From positions 1 to 9,187 of the forward strand of contig JAHZES010000041.1 in NCBI GenBank assembly GCA_019421725.1: 9,187 nucleotides of DNA. The letters run 5' to 3'. Below, piece by piece: positions 1 to 5,262 of the stretch. The notes below the pieces were generated by a model. That model was not told where the DNA came from. It was given only the letters and a program-made list of their open reading frames with translations, and made no database searches. The stretch's first letter is position 1; each line of letters starts with the position of its first letter. The DNA comes from Clostridiales bacterium (GTDB taxonomy: Bacteria > Bacillota > Clostridia > Oscillospirales > Acutalibacteraceae). The position numbers and the translations under genes were made by a program.

Positions 1-53
1 CTTGCGGCCTCTTGACCCCCAGTCAAGCGCGCTACCAGCTGCGCCACACCCGG
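1..53 (-). tRNA. tRNA-Pro (anticodon GGG), partial
   Basis: The minus strand reads as the 5' part of a tRNA, from the acceptor strand CCGGGTG through the T-stem 5' strand. After the acceptor come TG, a D-stem GCGC/GCGC, and an anticodon stem CTTGA/TCAAG closing the seven-base loop CTGGGGG. Position 34-36 of that loop is GGG (plus-strand 18-20), which reads proline CCC/CCU codons. Twenty-six bases precede the anticodon stem, matching standard tRNA numbering. A variable loop AGGCC and the start of the T-stem follow, then the window ends, so the T-loop, acceptor 3' strand and any encoded CCA are not seen. The 5' end at 53 is set by the acceptor length. Confidence 0.93.
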
Positions 54-68
54 AAATCCGCGAATGCT

Positions 69-97
69 ATTATATCTCAGCTTGTTGAAAAAGTCAA
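69..97 (-). promoter_or_regulatory. sigma-A promoter of the tRNA-Pro gene
   Basis: On the minus strand TTGACT (92-97) and a perfect TATAAT (69-74) are separated by exactly 17 bases. The -10 box ends 15 bases before the tRNA 5' end at 53, so transcription would start a few bases ahead of the mature tRNA. This is the strongest promoter by inspection in the window, as expected for a stable RNA gene. Confidence 0.88.
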
Positions 98-149
98 GCA
101 AAAAAATAGAGCATATCAAATTTTATCAGAAATACAGTGTTGAATGTTA

Positions 150-180
150 GTTTGCAAGAAAAAGGAAACTATTTGCAAAC
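150..180. repeat. paired TTTGCAA repeats upstream of nagB
   Basis: GTTTGCAA (150-157) and TTGCAAAC (173-180) form an 8-base inverted repeat. TTTGCAA also recurs as a direct repeat at 151 and 172, 21 bases apart or about two helical turns. Each copy is itself nearly palindromic. The pair sits roughly 50-80 bp upstream of the nagB -35 box and about the same distance from the divergent tRNA promoter. The spacing suggests a dimeric regulator's operator, but no regulator gene is present here. Confidence 0.4.
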
Positions 181-228
181 GAATCTGTATAGACTTTAAC
201 AAAAGGTGGTATAAAGAAGGAAAATAGA

Positions 229-257
229 TTGTTTCGCCCGGGAGAATGTGCTATAAT
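229..257 (+). promoter_or_regulatory. probable nagB promoter
   Basis: TTGTTT (229-234) and TATAAT (252-257) lie 17 bases apart, and the -10 box is preceded by TGC (249-251), an extended -10 element. Transcription would start near 264, giving a leader of about 65 bases before the nagB start. Upstream, from about 150 to 216, lie short repeats that may be regulator sites. A cre-like sequence lies just downstream at 272-288; both are discussed in the findings. Confidence 0.75.
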
Positions 258-328
258 TCAACAATAGACATAAGAAAACGAAAACCGTGCATCACTCAAA
301 TATTTTATTTTGCAGGAGGAATCGTTAC

Positions 329-1054
329 ATGAGAGTTATTATTGCAAAAGATTACGAAGACATGAGCCGCAAGGCAGCTAATTTAATTGCCGCGCAAATA
401 ACGCTGAAGCCGCAAAGCGTGCTCGGTCTTGCGACCGGCTCTTCTCCGCTGGGAACTTATCGGGAATTGATCGATCGTTGTAACGCCGGAGATATCAGCT
501 TCGCCGGGGTTACTACGGTGAATCTGGACGAGTACCGCGGACTTCCGCGCGAGAATGATCAGAGCTATTACTATTTTATGCACAAAAATCTGTTTTCTCA
601 GGTCGATATCGATCCGGCGCATACGCATATTCCGGATGGTATGGAAGCGGACAGCGAGACCGCGTGCCGTCAGTATGATGAAATTGTCAGCTCTGTAGGC
701 GGTGTGGATCTGCAGCTCCTTGGCCTGGGGCATAACGGGCATATCGGATTTAATGAGCCTGCGGATGCATTTACAAAGGGAACTAATTGCGTCGATCTGA
801 CTGAAAGCACCATTAAGGCCAATGCACGCTTTTTTGCATCGGAAAAGGAAGTACCCACACAGGCTTATACAATGGGAATCGGCACGATTATGTCGGCTCA
901 CAGTGTTCTGCTGATCGCAAACGGAGAGGCCAAGGCCGAAATTGTGAAAAAAGCCTTCTTTGGAGAAATTACACCGCATGTTCCCGCGTCAATTCTGCAG
1001 CTGCATCCCAACTTTACGTTGGTGATCGACCAGGCTGCGGCTTCCCGGCTGTAA
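329..1054 (+). CDS. nagB: glucosamine-6-phosphate deaminase
   Basis: NagB converts glucosamine-6-phosphate to fructose-6-phosphate and ammonia in the cytoplasm, feeding amino sugars (GlcNAc, chitin, mucin or peptidoglycan turnover) into glycolysis. The 241-residue product is the compact length usual for Gram-positive NagB. Visible motifs are the phosphate-binding LATGSSPLGTY (about 34-44), NLDEY with catalytic Asp67, and LGLGHNGHIGFNEP (131-144), holding the active-site His138 and Glu143. Residue 136 is Asn where E. coli has Asp141; Asn is normal in the B. subtilis-type branch. The ATG at 329 is chosen because AGGAGGA (314-320) lies 8 bases upstream and the protein then begins MRVIIAKDY as in the family. 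The in-frame GTG at 287 has no such site. It has its own promoter and terminator, and nagA is not adjacent. Confidence 0.96.
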   Translation: MRVIIAKDYEDMSRKAANLIAAQITLKPQSVLGLATGSSPLGTYRELIDRCNAGDISFAGVTTVNLDEYRGLPRENDQSYYYFMHKNLFSQVDIDPAHTHIPDGMEADSETACRQYDEIVSSVGGVDLQLLGLGHNGHIGFNEPADAFTKGTNCVDLTESTIKANARFFASEKEVPTQAYTMGIGTIMSAHSVLLIANGEAKAEIVKKAFFGEITPHVPASILQLHPNFTLVIDQAAASRL

Positions 1055-1103
1055 GCAGTTATAATGGCAGCTGCCAATTCGACGCTGCTGTAAATGAACC
1101 GTA

Positions 1104-1152
1104 AAAAAGACAGGAGATGTGCAGAGTCTGCAGCAAGGTCTCCTGTCTTTTT
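1104..1152. terminator. bidirectional terminator between nagB and the uracil-DNA glycosylase gene
   Basis: AAAAAGACAGGAGA (1104-1117) pairs over 14 bases with TCTCCTGTCTTTTT (1139-1152), with T-rich sequence on the exit side of either strand. Between the arms a second small hairpin, TGCAG/CTGCA around 1120-1132, can form. It lies between convergent genes and can serve both. Confidence 0.88.
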
Positions 1153-1177
1153 GTATATAAGCGAGAAAAAGAAAGTT

Positions 1178-1765
1178 TTACAGGTCATTCGTGTAGGTGT
1201 GGTCACAAATATCAGAGATTTTGTCCCGCAGCTTTAAATAGTCTTCAAAGGCATCCGGTTTCTGATTCGGGTTGCGCAGTAAAGCGGCGGGGTGGAGCGT
1301 TGCCATCCAGAGTATGCCGTCACGCTCAAAAAAGATACCGTGTTCTTTGGTGATTTTTATGTCCGGTTTAATGTACCGGGCAGCCGAAATACGCCCGAGG
1401 CAAACGATAATTTTGGGGCGGATCAACGCGATCTGATCCTGCAGCCATTCTGCGCAAAGCTCTTGCTCTTCCGGCTTCGGGTCACGGTTTTGCGGCGGGC
1501 GGCATTTGACTGTGTTGGCAATATAAATGTTTTTATGCCGGTCAAGATCAACAGCGGTCAACATTTTGTCCAACAGTTTGCCTGCGCGGCCGACAAACGG
1601 CTCGCCCTGCAGGTCCTCGTTTTCTCCGGGGCCTTCGCCGATAAAAAGAACCTCGGCATTTTTGTTTCCAACGCCAAATACCACATTGTGGCGTGTTTTG
1701 CACAGTTCGCATTTCTCACAGGAACGGCACTGCCGCTCCAGTTCGTTCCAGTTTTCGTATCGCAT
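1178..1765 (-). CDS. uracil-DNA glycosylase, family 4 (iron-sulfur type)
   Basis: This enzyme removes uracil from DNA as the first step of base excision repair. The 195-residue protein has the family 4 layout. Four cysteines match the [4Fe-4S] ligands: C16 and C19 (CxxC near the N-terminus), C88 in NTVKCRPPQNRDP, and C104. The C88-C104 spacing of 16 equals that of the Thermus enzyme. The active-site motif GEGPGENED spans 43-51, followed by GEPFVGRAGKLLD, and the second motif HPAALLRNP spans 158-166. Two further cysteines, C13 and C22, flank the first pair. Such proteins are often annotated as 'phage SPO1 DNA polymerase-related'. The start at 1765 has AAGGGA a few bases upstream. It lies 46 bases after the mazG-like gene with no terminator between them, so the two are probably co-transcribed. 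Confidence 0.93.
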   Translation of the reverse strand: MRYENWNELERQCRSCEKCELCKTRHNVVFGVGNKNAEVLFIGEGPGENEDLQGEPFVGRAGKLLDKMLTAVDLDRHKNIYIANTVKCRPPQNRDPKPEEQELCAEWLQDQIALIRPKIIVCLGRISAARYIKPDIKITKEHGIFFERDGILWMATLHPAALLRNPNQKPDAFEDYLKLRDKISDICDHTYTNDL

Positions 1766-1811
1766 AATCAGTTCCCTTTTCTATCGGCGCCAAACAGAAC
1801 GCCGGCTCTTG

Positions 1812-2135
1812 TTACCAGCGATTCATATTCTTTTCATGCTTCTCACGGTAAGCGGTTTCCAGCTCCTGAGGAGAGACGGAATAACAGAGCATGACCTCGT
1901 TAAAGAACATAATAACGTCACAAAGCTCTTCAACAAAGTGCGCACGTGCTGCAGGTTCGTTCATGATGGCGTTGTCTCCCTGCTTTTTGATAACGTCAGC
2001 GGCCTCTCCGGCCTCTATCATCATCCAAAGAAGCTGGCTGCGCCCTTCTTCCGGCGAAAGGTCGCCCCATTGCTCACGGTATTTTTCCCGCAGCTGCTGC
2101 TGAATTTTCTGCATTTCTGCCCAATCAAGCGCCAT
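1812..2135 (-). CDS. MazG-like nucleotide pyrophosphohydrolase
   Basis: The 107-residue protein is a single all-alpha MazG-type domain that hydrolyses nucleoside triphosphates to monophosphate and pyrophosphate, typically to clear non-canonical or excess nucleotides. The metal-binding signature ExxE...ExxD is seen as E41-A-G-E44 in MIEAGEAADVIKK and E70-L-C-D73 in FVEELCDVIMFF, with helical sequence between them. The substrate cannot be read from the sequence; dUTP or another dNTP is possible. The ATG at 2135 is chosen because GGAAGGTG lies 7 bases upstream. The longer frame from 2213 would begin inside the promoter and add 26 basic residues unlike the family. It is first of a two-gene unit with the downstream glycosylase. 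Confidence 0.88.
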   Translation of the reverse strand: MALDWAEMQKIQQQLREKYREQWGDLSPEEGRSQLLWMMIEAGEAADVIKKQGDNAIMNEPAARAHFVEELCDVIMFFNEVMLCYSVSPQELETAYREKHEKNMNRW

Positions 2136-2184
2136 TGTAAACACCTTCCGTTCCTTTGGGTCAAAACGCCCCCGATTCTTTTTT

Positions 2185-2213
2185 ATGATACCAGAAAACA
2201 CAGGGGGACGCAA
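2185..2213 (-). promoter_or_regulatory. promoter of the mazG-like / uracil-DNA glycosylase unit
   Basis: On the minus strand TTGCGT (2208-2213) and TATCAT (2185-2190) are 17 bases apart, with TGG directly before the -10 box as an extended -10 element. Transcription would begin near 2178, about 43 bases before the gene start. Confidence 0.68.
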
Positions 2214-2264
2214 TGTTTTGCAGTGGAAAATTTCCGGTAAAACGCTGAAATATACGAAACAAGG

Positions 2265-2293
2265 TTGAAAAAAGCCAGAGTTCGCGGTATCAT
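2265..2293 (+). promoter_or_regulatory. pduL promoter
   Basis: TTGAAA (2265-2270) and TATCAT (2288-2293) are separated by 17 bases. The start would be near 2300, leaving a leader of about 24 bases before the GTG at 2324, just enough to include the GGAG ribosome binding site at 2311. It diverges from the mazG-like promoter about 80 bp away; both use a TATCAT -10 box. Confidence 0.75.
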
Positions 2294-2323
2294 GGTAAAA
2301 ACATATTTTTGGAGATGATTGTT

Positions 2324-2896
2324 GTGAGCAAGGTTCTTGTTGAAACTTCCGCCCGCCATGTTCATGTCACAGCTGCCGATCTGGCCACACTTTTTGGTGC
2401 CGACGCAGTGCTGACAAAGAAAAAAGATCTTTCCCAGCCCGGCCAGTTCGCTTCCATGGAGCGTGTGGATATTGTCGGCCCCAAGGGAGAAATGAAGGGT
2501 GTCTCCATTCTTGGGCCGGTTCGCCCTGCTTCTCAGGTCGAAATTGCACTGACCGATGCGCGCAAGCTTGGTATCGCCGCGCCGATCCGTGAGTCCGGCG
2601 ATATTGCAGGAACTCCGGGCTGCAAGCTTGTTGGCCCCAAGGGTGAAGTCGAATTGAAGGAAGGCGTCATTGCCGCAAAGCGCCACATTCATTTTACACC
2701 GGCAGAGGCAGCAGAGGCCGGCGTGCAGGACAAGCAGGTCGTTTCCGTTAAAGTGGATACCGATGGACGCAGCTTGATTTTTGGCGATGTTGTGGTTCGC
2801 GTCAGCGAAAAGTTTTCCGCCGCAATGCATATCGATACCGACGAATCCAACGCAGCGGGGATTTCCGGCGCAGTTTACGGCGAGATCCTGAAATAA
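2324..2896 (+). CDS. pduL: phosphate propanoyltransferase / phosphotransacetylase (PduL type)
   Basis: PduL interconverts acyl-CoA plus phosphate with acyl-phosphate plus CoA, linking acetyl- or propanoyl-CoA to ATP formation through an acyl kinase. It is unrelated in fold to Pta. The 190-residue product contains two PTAC repeats. Zinc-ligand histidines are visible in SARHVHVT (H12, H14), KRHIHFTPAEA (H121, H123) and AMHIDTDESN (H169). PIRESGD (87-93) carries the conserved arginine R89, thought to bind phosphate. There is no N-terminal encapsulation peptide and no microcompartment gene nearby, so a free cytosolic fermentation enzyme is likely (inference). The GTG at 2324 is preferred: GGAG lies 9 bases upstream and the protein then starts MSKVLVETSARHVH. 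The in-frame ATG at 2315 is too close to GGAG. It forms a single-gene unit. Confidence 0.94.
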   Translation: MSKVLVETSARHVHVTAADLATLFGADAVLTKKKDLSQPGQFASMERVDIVGPKGEMKGVSILGPVRPASQVEIALTDARKLGIAAPIRESGDIAGTPGCKLVGPKGEVELKEGVIAAKRHIHFTPAEAAEAGVQDKQVVSVKVDTDGRSLIFGDVVVRVSEKFSAAMHIDTDESNAAGISGAVYGEILK

Positions 2897-2912
2897 GTTT
2901 GTCTGTTTCAGA

Positions 2913-2956
2913 AACCGCATGGGAACGCTTTTCCGTTTCCGTGCGGTTCGTTTTTT
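2913..2956 (+). terminator. intrinsic terminator of pduL
   Basis: The arms 2913-2927 and 2934-2948 pair over 15 bases, including two G-U pairs, around a six-base CTTTTC loop. CG and a run of six T (2951-2956) follow. It begins 16 bases after the pduL stop codon. Confidence 0.92.
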
Positions 2957-3019
2957 GATATTGGCTTTCCGGTGTTTTTTTTCGGTGCTGTTTCGCTTCC
3001 GTTTTCCGCTTTTTTGAGC

Positions 3020-3050
3020 AAAAAAACAATCCCGTCATGCGGCGGGATTG
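3020..3050 (-). terminator. intrinsic terminator of rhaM
   Basis: On the minus strand CAATCCCG (3043-3050) pairs with CGGGATTG (3027-3034) around an eight-base loop and is followed by seven T (3020-3026). It lies 26 bases beyond the rhaM stop and faces the pduL terminator across a T-rich spacer. Confidence 0.9.
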
Positions 3051-3076
3051 CAGCTTTGCAGCGGCGGCAAACAGCT

Positions 3077-3394
3077 TTACTCCAGCAAGAACACCTGACG
3101 CAGCAGCGGCTGGGCGCCTGTTTTGGGATCCATTTCCATCAGCAGAATATCCTGCATATAGTCGTTCCAGCGTGCGACAACGGGGCTTTCGGCCTGTACC
3201 TTGGCGGCGTATTCTGCACCTTTTTCGCATTCATAATAGCCAAACAGCTCGTTTCCGCTGTTCCAGATGGTGTAATTGCTGATTCCGGCTTCCTTCAATA
3301 CCTGCACCATTTCCGGACAGATTTCTGCGTGCCTGCGGCGGTATTCGTCAATCATTCCGTCCCGCACAGCGGCTTTCCACGCGTAACGCTCCAT
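3077..3394 (-). CDS. rhaM: L-rhamnose mutarotase
   Basis: RhaM interconverts the alpha and beta anomers of L-rhamnose, supplying the form used by rhamnose isomerase. The 105-residue protein matches the usual length (about 104) and keeps the family pattern throughout. Near the N-terminus MIDEYRRRHAEICPEM carries Tyr18 and His22, the positions of the catalytic pair in E. coli RhaM. YTIWNSGNELFGYYEC lies mid-protein, and RWNDYMQDILLMEMDP near the C-terminus. The minus-strand start at 3394 has only a weak GGGGG-type binding site about 10 bases upstream. No rhamnose isomerase, kinase, aldolase, transporter or regulator is in the window, and terminators isolate it from its neighbours. It may serve a rhamnose pathway encoded elsewhere, or another sugar. 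Confidence 0.94.
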   Translation of the reverse strand: MERYAWKAAVRDGMIDEYRRRHAEICPEMVQVLKEAGISNYTIWNSGNELFGYYECEKGAEYAAKVQAESPVVARWNDYMQDILLMEMDPKTGAQPLLRQVFLLE

Positions 3395-3429
3395 TGGAGA
3401 CTGCCCCCGTTCTTTTTGTTTCTGTTTTT

Positions 3430-3458
3430 ATTATAAAGCAGAAAATTAAAAAAAGAAA
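3430..3458 (-). promoter_or_regulatory. candidate rhaM promoter
   Basis: A perfect minus-strand TATAAT (3430-3435) lies 35 bases upstream of the rhaM start in AT-rich sequence. The hexamer 17 bases further up is TTTCTT (3453-3458), a poor -35 box. The better TTGACC (3461-3466) is 25 bases away, too far for normal use. The -10 box is convincing by position, but promoter strength is uncertain. Confidence 0.45.
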
Positions 3459-3500
3459 GCGGTCAAAATCAATATGTGTCGATTTTTTTGATTCTTGCTG

Positions 3501-3529
3501 TTGACATTTGCCGTATTTATTGATAATAT
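3501..3529 (+). promoter_or_regulatory. promoter of the riboswitch-permease unit
   Basis: A consensus TTGACA (3501-3506) is followed after 17 bases by TAATAT (3524-3529). The start would fall near 3536, leaving about 65 bases before the aptamer at 3601. That pre-aptamer stretch is AT-rich, has no ORF with a binding site, and holds three ATTCA repeats at an 11-bp interval. Confidence 0.78.
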
Positions 3530-3600
3530 TAATTTGTTTCATTCAAAGATTATTCATAAGCCATTCATGATTCCATAAAATTAAACACTTTGTTTTTCAG

Positions 3601-3668
3601 TCGATATAATCAGCGCAATATGGGTCGCTAAGTTTCTACGAAACAACCGTAAATTGTTTTGCTATCGA
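3601..3668 (+). promoter_or_regulatory. purine riboswitch aptamer, guanine type
   Basis: The RNA matches the purine aptamer closely. P1 is TCGATA (3601-3606) with TATCGA (3663-3668). J1/2 TAAT follows. P2 is AGCGC with GTCGCT, including a bulged T. Loop L2 AATATGG and loop L3 CCGTAAA retain the GG and CC that form the loop-loop kissing pairs. J2/3 is GTTTCTAC, unchanged from B. subtilis xpt, and P3 is GAAACAA with TTGTTTT. The specificity base (xpt position 74) is C at 3662, which pairs with guanine or hypoxanthine rather than adenine. The base before it is G (3661) where xpt has A73, an unusual change. It precedes a terminator hairpin and a purine permease, fitting a guanine-triggered OFF switch. 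Confidence 0.93.
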
Positions 3669-3682
3669 AGCTTTTTTGCCAT

Positions 3683-3719
3683 CCCTTTTTGCGCCGAAAC
3701 GCCAAAAGGGCTTTTTTTT
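3683..3719 (+). terminator. riboswitch expression-platform terminator
   Basis: CCCTTTTTGCG (3683-3693) pairs with CGCCAAAAGGG (3700-3710) over 11 positions with one mismatch, around loop CCGAAA, then a C and eight T (3712-3719). It begins 14 bases after the aptamer. An alternative pairing of AAGCTTTTTT (3668-3677) with AAAAGGGCTT (3704-3713), ten pairs with two G-U, could act as an antiterminator and shares a base with the 3' strand of P1. This fits premature termination when guanine is bound. Confidence 0.85.
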
Positions 3720-3783
3720 ATTGGCATCTTTGCAGGTGTCTGAAAATAAGAAAAGGAAAAAATGAGGAGGGAATTTTTTCAAA

Positions 3784-5196
3784 ATGGAAAAGTTTTTCAA
3801 GCTCAAGGAAAACGGTACCACAGTTCGTACCGAAGTCATGGCAGGTTTGACTACGTTCTTTGCCATGGTGTACATCCTGATGGTCAATGCAAACATGTTT
3901 GCCAATCCCTTTGGAGACGGAACAAATGTTCTGGGCGTTTCCTACGGTGCGATCTATATCGCAACGGCGATCTCTGCCGTGATCGGTACCGTGCTGATCG
4001 GTCTGCTCTCCAATCTGCCGCTTGCTCAGGCCAGCGGTATGGGTCTTAACGCATTTTTTGTTTACACGGTCTGCGTCGGTTTTGGCCTGACCTATGCAAA
4101 TGCGTTGGTTCTCGTTCTGATTGACGGCGTTGTCTTCATTCTGCTGACGGTGACCGGCCTGCGCAAAAAGATCTTTACTGCCATTCCGCAGCCTGTCCGT
4201 GTCGCAATTCCGGCCGGTATCGGTCTGTTTATTGCGTTCCTCGGTCTGCAGAACGCCAAGCTGGTCGTTCCGAGCAGCAGCACCGGCGTTACGCTGGGCT
4301 CTTTTAACCTGCTGACCGGCAGCTGGGCAACCATTATGCCGATGCTTGTCACGATCGTTGCCGTGCTCGCCATCGCGATCATGTCCAAAAAGAATGTCCG
4401 CGGCGCAGTGCTGTGGGGTATTCTTGGCGGTGCAGTGCTTTATTATCTGCTTGGGCTCATCACGGTTCCGGATTTCTTTGCTAACCTGGGAATTACAATG
4501 AGCAGCCCGTTTGATGCCTTTAAAGAGTTCGGAACTCAGGCGTTTGCAAAGGTCTTTACCGATGGTTTTGACTTCTCTGCGTTTGTAAAGGCAAACGGTA
4601 CTGCCAACTTGGTTCTGACGATTCTGACGACTGCTCTTGCATTCTGCATGGTCGATATGTTTGATACGATCGGCACCCTGTATGGCGCCTGCGCACGCGG
4701 CAACATGCTTACCAAGGAAGGCGAAGTGCCGAACATGGACCGCGCAATGCTGGCGGATGCGATTGCAACGACAACCGGCGCAATCTGCGGCACCTCCACG
4801 GTTACCACTTTTGTTGAGTCTTCTGCCGGTGTTGCCGAAGGAGGACGTACCGGACTGTCCTCCATGGTTACTGCTGTGCTGTTCTTTATCGCCATGTTCC
4901 TCAGCCCGATCGCTCAGCTGATCCCGGGCTGCGCAACGGCTGCTGCACTGATCTATGTCGGCGTGCTGATGGTGGCCTGCGTAAAGGAAATTGACTGGCA
5001 TTCCATTGATATCGCGGTTCCGGCATTCCTCACCATGGCAATGATGCCGTTCTCCTACAACATCTCCTACGGTATCGCTTTCGGCCTGATTTCGTATGTT
5101 GTGATCAAGCTGTTTACCGGAAAGGTCAAGGAAGTAAAAATCGGCACATGGGTAATTACCCTGCTGTTCCTTATTATGCTGTTCCTGACTCATTAA
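3784..5196 (+). CDS. pbuG: NCS2-family guanine/hypoxanthine permease
   Basis: This is a 470-residue inner-membrane transporter of the AzgA/PbuG branch of NCS2 proteins, importing guanine and hypoxanthine (possibly adenine) probably with protons. Hydrophobic segments run almost throughout, consistent with 12-14 transmembrane helices. Family signatures are AGLTTFFAMVYIL (20-32), QASGMGLNAFF (82-92), DMFDTIGTLYG (291-301) in the substrate-binding region, and GTSTVTTFVESSAGVAEGGR (336-355). The ATG at 3784 has GAGGAGGG (3764-3771) 12 bases upstream, somewhat long spacing, and yields the usual short cytoplasmic N-terminus. It sits alone between a guanine riboswitch with terminator and a downstream terminator, so transcription should fall when intracellular guanine is high. 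Assignment to pbuG rather than a paralogue rests on family resemblance and the C74 riboswitch. Confidence 0.92.
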   Translation: MEKFFKLKENGTTVRTEVMAGLTTFFAMVYILMVNANMFANPFGDGTNVLGVSYGAIYIATAISAVIGTVLIGLLSNLPLAQASGMGLNAFFVYTVCVGFGLTYANALVLVLIDGVVFILLTVTGLRKKIFTAIPQPVRVAIPAGIGLFIAFLGLQNAKLVVPSSSTGVTLGSFNLLTGSWATIMPMLVTIVAVLAIAIMSKKNVRGAVLWGILGGAVLYYLLGLITVPDFFANLGITMSSPFDAFKEFGTQAFAKVFTDGFDFSAFVKANGTANLVLTILTTALAFCMVDMFDTIGTLYGACARGNMLTKEGEVPNMDRAMLADAIATTTGAICGTSTVTTFVESSAGVAEGGRTGLSSMVTAVLFFIAMFLSPIAQLIPGCATAAALIYVGVLMVACVKEIDWHSIDIAVPAFLTMAMMPFSYNISYGIAFGLISYVVIKLFTGKVKEVKIGTWVITLLFLIMLFLTH

Positions 5197-5216
5197 TTCC
5201 TTATTGTTCTTAATTC

Positions 5217-5262
5217 AAAAGGAACCCGAACGGATGTCTACTGTCCGTCCGGGTTCCTTTTT
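5217..5262. terminator. bidirectional terminator after the permease
   Basis: AAAAGGAACCCG (5217-5228) and ACGGA pair with TCCGT and CGGGTTCCTTTT in a long stem with one mismatch, ending in T-rich sequence on either strand. The apical loop includes 5238-5240, the stop codon of the minus-strand small gene, so that gene's last codons are written in the stem. Confidence 0.88.

Noticed and set aside
287..328. Upstream GTG extension of nagB by 14 residues
   Set aside because: It has no ribosome binding site, while AGGAGGA is correctly placed before the ATG at 329; the extra residues do not fit the family N-terminus.
1065..1076. Perfect 12-base palindrome TGGCAGCTGCCA after nagB
   Set aside because: It has no loop, no T-run and no repeat elsewhere in the window; the strong terminator at 1104-1152 explains transcript ending. 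It is probably chance.
1527..2240. A 237-codon plus-strand frame across the glycosylase and mazG-like genes
   Set aside because: It lacks a ribosome binding site and recognisable domains and lies antisense to two genes with clear family motifs.
2183..2920. A 245-codon minus-strand frame antisense to pduL
   Set aside because: It is Cys/His/Asn-rich without motifs, runs through the pduL promoter and terminator, and covers a well-supported gene.
3718..5193. A 491-codon open frame antisense to the permease gene
   Set aside because: Its protein is rich in His, Gln, Cys, Arg and Asp with no domain, and it mirrors the codon pattern of the clearly real permease on the other strand.
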